Positions 39,136-46,895 of a stretch of 64,000 nt of DNA are shown piece after piece (within the stretch, counting starts at the first letter, position 1; each line of letters begins with the position of its first letter). The translations under genes were made by a program, and so were the position numbers. Origin of the DNA: Rhodanobacteraceae bacterium (lineage in GTDB: Bacteria > Pseudomonadota > Gammaproteobacteria > Xanthomonadales > Xanthomonadaceae); assembly GCA_024233975.1 (NCBI GenBank), contig JACKOX010000003.1, forward strand, positions 1 to 64,000, written 5' to 3'. Below the pieces are notes generated by a model, which saw only the letters and a list, made by a program, of their open reading frames with translations, was not told where the DNA came from and ran no database searches.

Positions 39136-39264
39136 GTGGATGGGCGGGCCTTGCCATGGCCGCAACGATGGGTCGTCAACCGCGGCCGCCTGAGGCAGAA
39201 TCGATGGGTCGCCGGGCCACGAATCGGGTTCGGCGCGCTTTTTTCTCAATCGCAGGAGTGAATC

Positions 39265-39783
39265 ATGGGAATCTTTGACTTCATGAAGGGTGCTGGCGCC
39301 GCGATTTTCGGCAGTGGCGAGCCGAAGGACGACGCGGACACCTATGTCTCACTGCGAAAGCAGGTGGAAAACCACGGCATCAAGACGGAAGGCGTCGAAT
39401 TCAAGGTTCACGACGCCGGTGTCGTGACGATCACTGGCGCCGTGCCGGACCAGGACACCCGCGAAAAGATCGTGCTGATCGTCGGTAACGCCAAGGGCGT
39501 CGCGCAGGTCGATGACCAGCTGGCCATTGGCGTTCCGATGGAAGGCGGCGCCGTTCCGACGCTGGCGGAGTCCAGCGATGGCAGTGGCGGTGGCGATGCC
39601 GGCGAGTGGACTTCCAAGACCTATACCGTGGTGAGCGGCGACACCCTGTCCGGTATTGCCAAGAAGATGTACGGCAATGCCGGCAAGTACATGGTTATCT
39701 TCGAGGCGAACAAGCCGATGCTCAGCGACCCGGACAAGATCTACCCGGGCCAGGTCCTGCGCATTCCGCCACTGGAGGGTTGA
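39265..39783 (+). CDS. kbp: BON/LysM domain protein (Kbp/YgaU type)
   Basis: Protein of 172 aa with MGIFDFMKGAG N-terminus, a BON domain at about 25-90 (VEFKVHDAGVVTITGAVPDQ) and a LysM domain at about 118-170 (TYTVVSGDTLSGIAKKMYGN ... YPGQVLRIPP). E. coli Kbp (YgaU) is a cytosolic potassium-binding protein with this architecture. No signal peptide, as expected. Preceded by GCAGGAG. Confidence 0.9.
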   Translation: MGIFDFMKGAGAAIFGSGEPKDDADTYVSLRKQVENHGIKTEGVEFKVHDAGVVTITGAVPDQDTREKIVLIVGNAKGVAQVDDQLAIGVPMEGGAVPTLAESSDGSGGGDAGEWTSKTYTVVSGDTLSGIAKKMYGNAGKYMVIFEANKPMLSDPDKIYPGQVLRIPPLEG

Positions 39784-39807
39784 TCCAGAAAATCTTGCGA
39801 TCAGCTA

Positions 39808-39836
39808 TTGAGCGCAGGGCGGCGGTGCATTACACT
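39808..39836 (+). promoter_or_regulatory. Candidate promoter of tRNA-Val
   Basis: TTGAGC (39808-39813), 17-nt spacer, TACACT (39831-39836). About 75 nt upstream of the tRNA, with GC-rich sequence after the -10. Confidence 0.5.
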
Positions 39837-39911
39837 GCCGCCCCCTCCGACGCTGCTTGCGTCGGCGCCGGCACCTCCGCAGCCGGCCGCAGCGGGGTTG
39901 TAGCGAGATTC

Positions 39912-39986
39912 GGGCGGTTAGCTCAGCGGTAGAGCACTACCTTGACATGGTAGGGGTCACAGGTTCGATCCCTGTACCGCCCACCA
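39912..39986 (+). tRNA. tRNA-Val (GAC)
   Basis: 75 nt with encoded CCA. Acceptor GGGCGGT/ACCGCCC, D-arm GCTCAGCGGTAGAGC, anticodon arm CTACCTTGACATGGTAG with anticodon GAC, T-arm ACAGGTTCGATCCCTGT. Confidence 0.97.
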
Positions 39987-39995
39987 CTTCGAAAG

Positions 39996-40033
39996 AACGG
40001 CAAAGGCCACGCGAACGCGTGGCCTTTGCCGTT
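39996..40033. terminator. Terminator hairpin after tRNA-Val
   Basis: An 18-bp inverted repeat (AACGGCAAAGGCCACGCG and its inverse) begins 9 nt after the tRNA. Also serves the sulfotransferase gene converging from the other strand. Only a short T-run follows. Confidence 0.75.
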
Positions 40034-40064
40034 TCCGATGTCCGGTTTGTCGATTCCGACGGCT

Positions 40065-40841
40065 TTACCTGGAAGCGTCTGGGATGACGAATCGCGCAGC
40101 GTGCAGCTGGTCGTAATACTCGCGGCAGATTTCGGCGGTTTCGGCGGCTTCGCCGGTGAGTTCGGGGCGTTTGCCGGGTGGGCGTGGGTGGTGGAAGCCG
40201 GTGGACTGCTGCACCTGGCCATACCAGTGCGGCGCCCAGACGCCGTCGGTGTCGCGTGGGCCCGAGGGCCAGGTCAGCATGCAGTCCATGAACGGCACGC
40301 CGACATCCTCGCAGATGGCCCGGAGGTAGGCTTCCGGCGCCTTCAGAAAGTCGCCGGCGTCGATCACCGTGGGTGGCTTGCCCTTGGCTTCGGTGAGCTC
40401 CTCGAACAGTTCCACCTGCTGTGGCAGGCCGATGTCCTCCGGCGTTACCTCGTCGCGGGCCTTGGTATAGGAGGAAATGACTTCCACCGGGTCGCGGATC
40501 AGCAGGATGTTGTGCAGGCCTTCGATCCAGTCGTGGTCGATGTGGTCGAGCAGGTGGTGCGCCATGTGCTTCTGGTAGAACACGTGCTTGCCGCCGGGTG
40601 CGGGTCCGGTCAGTGTTTCCACCACCTTTCGCCAACTGGTTTCACCGGACTCGATCACGGCGTCCCGCGCGGGATGGTCGAGCCCGGTTTCGGCCAGGTA
40701 GTGCGCGTAGAAGGGCTCGTCGATGACGGCGCAGTCGCTGCGGTTCTCCCAGGCTCGCATCATGGCGGTGGAGATGTTGCGTGGTCCCGACCACATGGCG
40801 ATGCGGACCGTGTCGTTCACTGGTTTGCGGGCACGGGGCAT
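40065..40841 (-). CDS. Sulfotransferase-like P-loop protein
   Basis: Protein of 258 aa. The 5' phosphosulfate-binding-type loop is near the N-terminus (IAMWSGPRNISTAMMRAWENR), with IDEPFYAHYL, HVFYQKHMAHHLL and LLIRDPVEVISSY, the 3' phosphate-binding-type Arg/Ser segment. Fits sulfotransferase family proteins; substrate unknown. Start overlaps the stop of an aminotransferase gene by one base, so the two are coupled. Plants have proteins in which a similar P-loop domain is fused to a branched-chain-aminotransferase-like domain, which supports a joint pathway. Confidence 0.85.
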   Translation of the reverse strand: MPRARKPVNDTVRIAMWSGPRNISTAMMRAWENRSDCAVIDEPFYAHYLAETGLDHPARDAVIESGETSWRKVVETLTGPAPGGKHVFYQKHMAHHLLDHIDHDWIEGLHNILLIRDPVEVISSYTKARDEVTPEDIGLPQQVELFEELTEAKGKPPTVIDAGDFLKAPEAYLRAICEDVGVPFMDCMLTWPSGPRDTDGVWAPHWYGQVQQSTGFHHPRPPGKRPELTGEAAETAEICREYYDQLHAARFVIPDASR

Positions 40842-41776
40842 CAGTTCGACTCCTGTTGCTGCTGGCTGGCTACGTCGCTGTCGACGTGGCGCTGATAAAG
40901 GGTTTGAAGGTGCTCGGTCATCGCGCCGCGCTTGCCATCGCCAATGCGGCGGCCGTCGATCTCGGTCACTGGTACCACGCCGGCGTAGGTGCCGGTGACG
41001 AAGGCTTCGTCGGCAGCATAGGTGTCGCTGAGGCTGAAGCTGCGCTCGTGCGCGGGGATGTCGTTGGCGCGCGCGACGGCCAGTATCTGTGCGCGGGTGA
41101 TGCCGTCCAGGCAGTACTGCCCGGTGGAGGTCAACAGCTCGCCCTTGCGCACGATGAAGAAGTGCGTGGAATTGCAGGTAGCGACAAAACCCTGCGGGTC
41201 CAGCATCAGCGCCTCGTCGGCGCCGGCCTTGGTGGCCTGGATGCAGGCGAGGATGCAGTTGAGCTTGCTGTGGGTGTTGAGTCGCGGGTCCTGCACGTCC
41301 GGCGCGCCGCGGCGCACGTGCACGGTGAACAGGCGGATGCCGTTCTCGACGGTTTCCGGCAGGGCTTGCTTGTACTCGGGAATGATGACGACCGTGGAGG
41401 GGCCGACGCAGACGCGTGGATCCTGATATGGCGTACGCTTCAGGCCACGGGTGACCATCAGCCGTACGTGCACGCCGTCGCGCATGTCATTGGCCTCCAC
41501 GGTTTCGTGCAGCGTACGGGTCAGCGCAGCGCGATCCAGGCCGATGTCGAGGTCCAGTGCCTTGGCTCCGTCGTAGAGGCGGTCCAGATGTGCGTCGAGA
41601 AAGGCGAAGCGGCCATGGTGCAGGCGCAGGCCTTCCCAGACGCCGTCGCCAAGGATGAAGCCCGAGTCGAACACTGACACCGTCGCCTGATTGCGCGGCA
41701 CGAGATGGCCGTTGACGTGGATTAGCACGTCGGCATTGCGCGGGTCATCGTGGTACTCGTGGGTGCCTGTCGCCAT
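40841..41776 (-). CDS. Class IV aminotransferase (BCAT/DAAT-like)
   Basis: PLP fold-type IV enzyme of 311 aa. Catalytic Lys171 in LNTHSKLNCILACIQA. Phosphate-cup and active-site segments are ATVSVFDSGFILGDGVWEGLR, GADEALMLDPQGFVATCNSTHFF, DGITRAQIL and EAFVTGTYAGVVPVTEID. Amine donor and acceptor cannot be read from sequence: branched-chain, D-amino acid and aminodeoxychorismate lyase types share this core. First gene of the two-gene unit, divergent from the thrS leader. Confidence 0.88.
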   Translation of the reverse strand: MATGTHEYHDDPRNADVLIHVNGHLVPRNQATVSVFDSGFILGDGVWEGLRLHHGRFAFLDAHLDRLYDGAKALDLDIGLDRAALTRTLHETVEANDMRDGVHVRLMVTRGLKRTPYQDPRVCVGPSTVVIIPEYKQALPETVENGIRLFTVHVRRGAPDVQDPRLNTHSKLNCILACIQATKAGADEALMLDPQGFVATCNSTHFFIVRKGELLTSTGQYCLDGITRAQILAVARANDIPAHERSFSLSDTYAADEAFVTGTYAGVVPVTEIDGRRIGDGKRGAMTEHLQTLYQRHVDSDVASQQQQESN

Positions 41777-41860
41777 CGGTTACCGTCGTGCGGTTCAGAG
41801 AACACTGTCTGGCGCGATCTTAGCGGCATCAGCGCGTCTGGCAAGGGTTGCGCGCGGTGA

Positions 41861-41889
41861 TTGAAACCTCCTGCGATGGGTGGGAAAAT
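41861..41889 (+). promoter_or_regulatory. Candidate promoter of thrS
   Basis: TTGAAA (41861-41866), 17-nt spacer, GAAAAT (41884-41889). It would give a leader of about 240 nt. Confidence 0.5.
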
Positions 41890-42002
41890 ACAGGGCCGGA
41901 TCGGTCGGTTTTGCGGCTCCGCTGCAGGAGTCCGATCAGATCCATTTTCGATGGCGAGCAACCGAGGTGGCCGCGGCGAGATCCGCGAGTCGAGCGTGTG
42001 AC

Positions 42003-42029
42003 ATGAGCACTACCCGTATCGACAACTGA
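42003..42029 (+). CDS. Possible leader peptide upstream of thrS
   Basis: ATG followed by Ser-Thr-Thr-Arg-Ile-Asp-Asn and a TGA. Two Thr codons in a row just before a terminator fit a threonine-sensing attenuator, but two codons is few and no strong ribosome-binding site is visible. Treat as a hypothesis. Confidence 0.3.
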   Translation: MSTTRIDN

Positions 42030-42052
42030 GTACGACGCAATCGCACACCTCG

Positions 42053-42074
42053 AGGGCGCGTTTCGCCCTTTTTT
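42053..42074 (+). terminator. Intrinsic terminator / putative attenuator before thrS
   Basis: AGGGCG and CGCCCT form a 6-bp stem with a 5-nt loop (CGTTT), followed by a run of six T. Ends 63 nt before thrS. No plus-strand gene precedes it closely (the nearest is the tRNA-Val, already terminated), so it most likely acts in the thrS leader. Confidence 0.7.
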
Positions 42075-42137
42075 GTTGCCCGCGAAACCGTTGCCAGTCC
42101 TGGCTGGCGGTTCGCCATCGATTCCAAGGAAAGCCCC

Positions 42138-44045
42138 ATGATCCAGATCACGCTCCCCGACGGCAGCCAGCGTCAGTTCGACAGCGCGCCAACGGTCCAC
42201 GACGTCGCCGCCAGTATTGGCGCCGGTCTGGCCAAGGCCGCGTTGGCCGGCAAGGTGGATGGCCGACTGGTCGATACCAGTCATCGCATCAACAGCGATG
42301 TCGCGCTGGAGATCGTCACCGAAAAGCATCCCGATGCGCTGGAAATCATCCGCCACTCGACGGCGCACCTGCTGGCGCAGGCTACGCAGCGGCTGTTCCC
42401 GGATACGCAGGTGACCATCGGTCCGGTGGTGGATAACGGCTTCTACTACGACTTCGCGCGCAAGGAACCGTTCACGCCGGAAGACCTGCAGAAGATCGAG
42501 GCCGAGATGGCGAAGATCGCCAAGGAAGCGATTCCGGTGTCGCGCAGCGTCATGCCGCGCGACGAGGCAGTGACGTTCTTCCGCGAAAAGGGCGAAGCCT
42601 ACAAGGCCGAGATCATCGAGAGCATTCCGGCCAACGAGGATCTGTCGCTGTATGCGCAGGGTGATTTCATCGACCTTTGCCGCGGTCCGCACGTGCCCAG
42701 CACCGACAAGCTCAAGCACTTCAAGCTGATGAAGGTGGCCGGCGCCTACTGGCGTGGCGATGCGAGCAACGAGATGCTGCAGCGCGTGTACGGCACGGCC
42801 TGGCTCAGCAAGGATGACCTCAAGGCCTACCTGACGCAGCTGGAAGAGGCCGAGAAGCGCGATCACCGCAAGCTGGCAAGGCAGCTCAACCTGTTCCACA
42901 TGCAGGAAGAGGCGCCGGGCATGGTGTTCTGGCACCCCAAGGGCTGGTCCCTGTGGCAGTCGGTGGAACAGCACATGCGCGGCGTGTATCGCACGGCCGG
43001 GTACAAGGAAGTGAAGGGGCCGCAGATCCTCGACGTGTCGCTGTGGAAGAAGTCTGGCCACTGGGACAACTACCAGGACAACATGTTTTTCACCGAGTCG
43101 GAGAAGCGCGAGTACGCGCTGAAGCCGATGAACTGTCCCGGCCACATCCAGATCTACAACGCCGGGCTGCACAGCTACCGCGACCTGCCGATCCGCTACG
43201 GCGAGTTTGGTGGCTGCCACCGTAACGAGCCCTCCGGCGCGCTGCACGGCATCCTGCGCGTGCGCGCCTTCACCCAGGACGACGGTCACATCTTCTGCAT
43301 GGAGTCGCAGGTCGAATCCGAAGTGACCGCCTTCCACCAGCAGGCGTTGAAGGTCTACGACGACTTCGGCTTCAAGGACATCGCCATCAAGATCGCGCTG
43401 CGCCCGGAGAAGCGCCTGGGCTCGGACGAGGTCTGGGATCGCGCGGAAGCGGCACTGCGAGCGGCGTTGTCGGCCTGTGGCGTCGAGTGGGAGGAGTTGC
43501 CGGGCGAGGGTGCTTTCTACGGACCGAAGATCGAATACCACCTGCGCGACGCCATCGGCCGCGCCTGGCAGCTGGGCACGATGCAGGTCGATTTCATGAT
43601 GCCCGAGCGTCTCGGCGCCGAGTACGTGGACGAGCACAGCAGCCGCCAACACCCGGTGATGCTGCATCGCGCCATCGTCGGCTCGATGGAGCGCTTCATC
43701 GGCATCCTGATCGAGCACCATGCCGGTGCCATGCCGCTGTGGCTGGCTCCCGTTCAGGCAGTGGTCATGAATATCACCGATGCGCAGGCCGAATACGTCC
43801 GTGAAATGACCCAAGCCCTTGTAAATGAAGGTTTCCGGGTTGAAATGGATTTGCGTAACGAGAAAATCGGCTATAAAATCCGCGAACACAGCCTGCAGAA
43901 GGTTCCCTATCAGCTGGTGGCCGGAGGCCGCGAGATGGAAAATGGGACGCTGGCTGTGCGCACACGCAGTGGGGAAGACTTGGGAAGTCTGTCGCTGACC
44001 GATCTGGTCGCGCGCCTGCGTACGGAAAGGGATCAGAAGTCGTAA
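42138..44045 (+). CDS. thrS: Threonyl-tRNA synthetase
   Basis: ThrRS, 635 aa, full length: TGS domain (1-62), editing domain (HSTAHLLAQA ... ), catalytic core with motif 2 (GGCHRNEPSGALHGILRVRAF), and anticodon-binding C-terminus. Zn ligand Cys333 lies in MNCPGH. Head of the thrS-infC-rpmI-rplT-pheST-ihfA cluster conserved in gammaproteobacteria. Confidence 0.98.
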   Translation: MIQITLPDGSQRQFDSAPTVHDVAASIGAGLAKAALAGKVDGRLVDTSHRINSDVALEIVTEKHPDALEIIRHSTAHLLAQATQRLFPDTQVTIGPVVDNGFYYDFARKEPFTPEDLQKIEAEMAKIAKEAIPVSRSVMPRDEAVTFFREKGEAYKAEIIESIPANEDLSLYAQGDFIDLCRGPHVPSTDKLKHFKLMKVAGAYWRGDASNEMLQRVYGTAWLSKDDLKAYLTQLEEAEKRDHRKLARQLNLFHMQEEAPGMVFWHPKGWSLWQSVEQHMRGVYRTAGYKEVKGPQILDVSLWKKSGHWDNYQDNMFFTESEKREYALKPMNCPGHIQIYNAGLHSYRDLPIRYGEFGGCHRNEPSGALHGILRVRAFTQDDGHIFCMESQVESEVTAFHQQALKVYDDFGFKDIAIKIALRPEKRLGSDEVWDRAEAALRAALSACGVEWEELPGEGAFYGPKIEYHLRDAIGRAWQLGTMQVDFMMPERLGAEYVDEHSSRQHPVMLHRAIVGSMERFIGILIEHHAGAMPLWLAPVQAVVMNITDAQAEYVREMTQALVNEGFRVEMDLRNEKIGYKIREHSLQKVPYQLVAGGREMENGTLAVRTRSGEDLGSLSLTDLVARLRTERDQKS

Positions 44046-44263
44046 CAGCGGCGTTTTTCGCCGGCTACGGCGGTTCGGGCGGCTTCGGCCGCCCGCACGT
44101 GTTGGGGCTGACCGCGTTGTCGGGCAGCAGCGGGCCAGGAGGCCCGGCGTGCCGCCTGGGCGGCGATCGCAACGAGCGGGATGGGCGGCTTTGCCGCAGG
44201 TTCCGGGCAGCGTCAGGCAGGATGCCGGGCGTCTGCGTTTTTCACCGGTTGGAGGAAGCGCGA

Positions 44264-44782
44264 ATCAGTACCGAAAAGAGAGATCGCAAGAACGCCGAGA
44301 TCCGTGTCCCGCGGGTCCGGGTGATCGATGCCGAAGGCGAGAACATTGGCGTTCTGGAGCGCGACGACGCGCTGCGGATGGCGGAGGACTCGGGCCTCGA
44401 CCTGGTCGAGATCCAGCCGAATGCCGATCCGCCGGTTTGCCGGATCATGGATTACGGCAAGTTCAAGTTCGAGCAGCAGAAGAAGGCCCAGGCGGCCAAG
44501 AAGAAGCAGAAGCTGGTCGAAATCAAGGAACTGAAGTTTCGCCCCACCACCGATGATGGCGACTTCCAGGTCAAGCTGCGTAACGCGCGGCGCTTCCTGG
44601 AAGACGGCGACAAGGTGAAAATCACGATCCGTTTCCGCGGACGCGAGATGGCCCACCAGGAGCTGGGTCTTCAGATGGCGCGGCGGGTCGAGGAAGAACT
44701 CGGCGAGGAAGTGACGGTCGAACAGCGGCCGCGCCTGGAAGGGCGGTTGATGGTGATGATGCTGTCGCCGAAGAAGAAGTAA
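44264..44782 (+). CDS. infC: Translation initiation factor IF-3 with ATC start codon
   Basis: IF-3, 172 aa: N-domain (AEIRVPRVRVIDAEGENIGVL, DLVEIQPNADPPVCRIMDYGK) and C-domain (ELKFRPTTDDGDFQVKLRNARRFLEDG, HQELG, ending LSPKKK), key parts named. No ATG or GTG lies at the conserved start. ATC at 44264 follows GGAGGA (44251-44256) with 7-nt spacing and gives the expected length. E. coli infC uses AUU for autoregulation because IF-3 discriminates against non-canonical starts. Confidence 0.93.
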   Translation: MSTEKRDRKNAEIRVPRVRVIDAEGENIGVLERDDALRMAEDSGLDLVEIQPNADPPVCRIMDYGKFKFEQQKKAQAAKKKQKLVEIKELKFRPTTDDGDFQVKLRNARRFLEDGDKVKITIRFRGREMAHQELGLQMARRVEEELGEEVTVEQRPRLEGRLMVMMLSPKKK

Positions 44783-44823
44783 GTTTTCGCGAAAGATCGG
44801 GCGTCCTGCCGCGACTTTCGCCA

Positions 44824-44853
44824 AAGCGGCAAAAAGCGTGGTTTTTGCCGCTT
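44824..44853 (+). other. Hairpin in the infC-rpmI interval
   Basis: AAGCGGCAAAAA and TTTTTGCCGCTT form a perfect 12-bp stem with a 6-nt loop, 42 nt after infC. The 283-bp interval to rpmI is where L20 autoregulation acts in E. coli, so this may be part of a ribosomal-protein leader or an attenuator. Confidence 0.5.
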
Positions 44854-45065
44854 CCTGTTCGCCAGCTTTTGCTGTCGGACGCTGGGCCATCCCTGGTCCG
44901 GTTTGATCCCGGAGCCGTTGTATTCGGCGATGGGCCACGAGCACGGAGCAACAAACAGCCGACCGGGTGAATCCGGCGGCAACAACAAGCAGGGTCGAGC
45001 AGGACGGAAAGAGCAGCCAAGGCTGCCGCTCGGTCAGGTGACAAAACACAAATAGGGAAAATCCG

Positions 45066-45263
45066 ATGCCCAAGATGAAAACCAATCGGGCGGCGGCCAA
45101 GCGCTTCCGGAAGACCGCTTCCGGCAAGTTCAAGTGCGGCCACGCCTTCAAGAGCCACATCCTCACCAAGATGTCGACCAAGCGTAAGCGCGGTCTGCGT
45201 GCCCCCAACCACGTGCGCAAGGAAGACGCTGGTCGCGTCGCGCGCATGCTGCCGTACGCATAA
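45066..45263 (+). CDS. rpmI: 50S ribosomal protein L35
   Basis: L35, 65 aa (MPKMKTNRAAAKRFRKTASG ... NHVRKEDAGRVARMLPYA), complete and highly basic. Followed by rplT after 14 nt. Confidence 0.98.
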   Translation: MPKMKTNRAAAKRFRKTASGKFKCGHAFKSHILTKMSTKRKRGLRAPNHVRKEDAGRVARMLPYA

Positions 45264-45277
45264 GGGAGGATTGAGAA

Positions 45278-45637
45278 ATGGCACGAGTCAAGCGTGGTGT
45301 TATCGCCCGTCGCAGCCACAAGAAGGTGCTGCGCATGGCGAAGGGCTACTACAACGCCCGTCGCAAGGTCTTCCGCGTCGCCAAGCAGGCCGTTACCAAG
45401 GCCGGCCAGTACGCGTATATCGGTCGTAAGCAGAAGAAGCGCCAGTTCCGTTCGCTGTGGATCACCCGCATCAATGCGGCTGCGCGCGTCTATGGCATGA
45501 GCTACAGCCGATTTATGAACGGCCTCAAGAAGGCCGATATCGCGCTGGACCGCAAGGTCCTGGCCGACATCGCGGTGCACGACATCGCGGCGTTCGGCAA
45601 GCTGGCCGAGCAGGCCAAGGGCGCGTTGTCGGCCTGA
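45278..45637 (+). CDS. rplT: 50S ribosomal protein L20
   Basis: L20, 119 aa: MARVKRGVIARRSHKKVLRM, KGYYNARRKVFRVAKQAV and WITRINAAARVYGMSYSRFM. Assembly protein; in E. coli it represses rpmI-rplT translation through a leader structure. Good AGGAGG-like site upstream. Confidence 0.98.
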   Translation: MARVKRGVIARRSHKKVLRMAKGYYNARRKVFRVAKQAVTKAGQYAYIGRKQKKRQFRSLWITRINAAARVYGMSYSRFMNGLKKADIALDRKVLADIAVHDIAAFGKLAEQAKGALSA

Positions 45638-45710
45638 TGTTTCAGGCCTGACGAGCCGGCTGCGGCCGGTTCGCACCACAAGGTGGCCGCCACGGCGGCA
45701 CGCAACACCA

Positions 45711-45744
45711 CACGTGGGGAAGGGCTGATGTCCTTCCCCACGTG
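45711..45744 (+). other. Hairpin in rplT-pheS interval
   Basis: CACGTGGGGAAGG and CCTTCCCCACGTG form a perfect 13-bp stem with an 8-nt loop, 94 nt before pheS. No T-run follows, and no Phe-rich leader peptide like E. coli pheM was seen in the 200-bp interval. Confidence 0.5.
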
Positions 45745-45837
45745 CGTTTCGGGATCCGGAAAGTGTCCTTGCCGGGTTCCCAATTCAAAGATTCCGGGTC
45801 GGCGCGAGCAGCGCGGCGGCCCCGCATGGAGCGAGCA

Positions 45838-46833
45838 ATGAGTGACACTGGCGACCTGAAGACGCAGTTGCTGGACGAAGTGGCCGCGGCTGCCGATCTT
45901 GCCGCGCTGGACGCCGTCCGCGTCCGCGCGCTGGGCAAGCAGGGCGTGATCACCGCGCAGCTGAAGAGCCTGGGCGCGATGGATCCGGAGCAGCGCAAGG
46001 CGGCAGGCGCCGAGATCAACGTGGTCAAGCAGGCGCTGATGGACGCCATCGCGGCGCGCAAGGCCTCGTTGGAGGCCGAGCGACTCAATGCGCGCCTTGG
46101 CAGCGAGCGCATCGACGTTACCTTGCCGGGACGCGACGGCGGCCGCGGTAACCTGCATCCGGTCAGCCGCGCGCTGGAGCGCATGACGGAGATCTTCGCC
46201 CGCCTTGGCTATTCGATGGCCGAAGGACCGGAAATCGAGGACGACTGGCACAACTTCGAGGCGCTGAATTTCCCGCCGCACCATCCGGCACGCGCCATGC
46301 ACGACACGTTCTATTTTCCTGACGGTCGCCTGCTGCGCACACATACCTCGCCGGTTCAGATCCGCGCGATGAAGGGGCAGACGCCGCCGGTGCGCATCAT
46401 CGCTGCTGGCAAGGTCTATCGCTCGGACTCCGATCAGACCCACACACCGATGTTCCACCAGATCGAAGGCCTGCTGGTGGACGAGACGTCGAGCTTCGCC
46501 GACCTCAAGGGCACGCTCCAAACCTTCGTCAACGCCTTTTTCGAGCGCGACTTCGAGATGCGCTTCCGTCCCAGCTATTTCCCGTTCACCGAGCCGTCGG
46601 CCGAGCTGGACATCCGCTGGGATCGCGCCGACGGGACCAGCGGCTGGCTGGAAGTGCTGGGCTGCGGCATGGTCCACCCGAACGTGCTGACCGCCTGCGG
46701 CGTCGATCCCGAGCGCTACACCGGTTTCGCCTTCGGCATGGGCGTGGAGCGCTTCGCCATGCTGCGCTATGGCATCAACGACCTGCGCTCGCTGTTCGAG
46801 AACGACCTGCCGTTCCTGCGCCAGTTCGCCTGA
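45838..46833 (+). CDS. pheS: Phenylalanyl-tRNA synthetase alpha subunit
   Basis: Class II synthetase subunit of 331 aa. N-terminal coiled coil (ALDAVRVRALGKQGVITAQLK), motif 2 (KVYRSDSDQTHTPMFHQIEGL), FTEPSAELD, and GCGMVHPNVL ... GFAFGMGVERFAMLRYGI. Start at 45838 with GGAGCG upstream. Forms the alpha2beta2 enzyme with PheT. Confidence 0.97.
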   Translation: MSDTGDLKTQLLDEVAAAADLAALDAVRVRALGKQGVITAQLKSLGAMDPEQRKAAGAEINVVKQALMDAIAARKASLEAERLNARLGSERIDVTLPGRDGGRGNLHPVSRALERMTEIFARLGYSMAEGPEIEDDWHNFEALNFPPHHPARAMHDTFYFPDGRLLRTHTSPVQIRAMKGQTPPVRIIAAGKVYRSDSDQTHTPMFHQIEGLLVDETSSFADLKGTLQTFVNAFFERDFEMRFRPSYFPFTEPSAELDIRWDRADGTSGWLEVLGCGMVHPNVLTACGVDPERYTGFAFGMGVERFAMLRYGINDLRSLFENDLPFLRQFA

Positions 46834-46895
46834 GCCTGCTTCCGGGTCTTCCCCGGATCGACACCAAAACAACAACGAATTCCGGCTGCTGAATC

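Larger units (their letters stand above)
41777..42137 (+). other. thrS leader region
   Basis: About 360 bp between the aminotransferase gene and thrS. Contains a candidate promoter (41861-41889), a 9-codon ORF with two adjacent Thr codons (42003-42029) and an intrinsic terminator (42053-42074) before thrS. No other gene seen. Confidence 0.65.

Noticed and set aside
42053..42074. T-box riboswitch before thrS
   Set aside because: No T-box sequence or specifier stem was seen, and the class is mainly of Gram-positive bacteria.
41829..43889. 686-codon open frame antisense to thrS
   Set aside because: Shadow of thrS, which is complete with conserved motifs.
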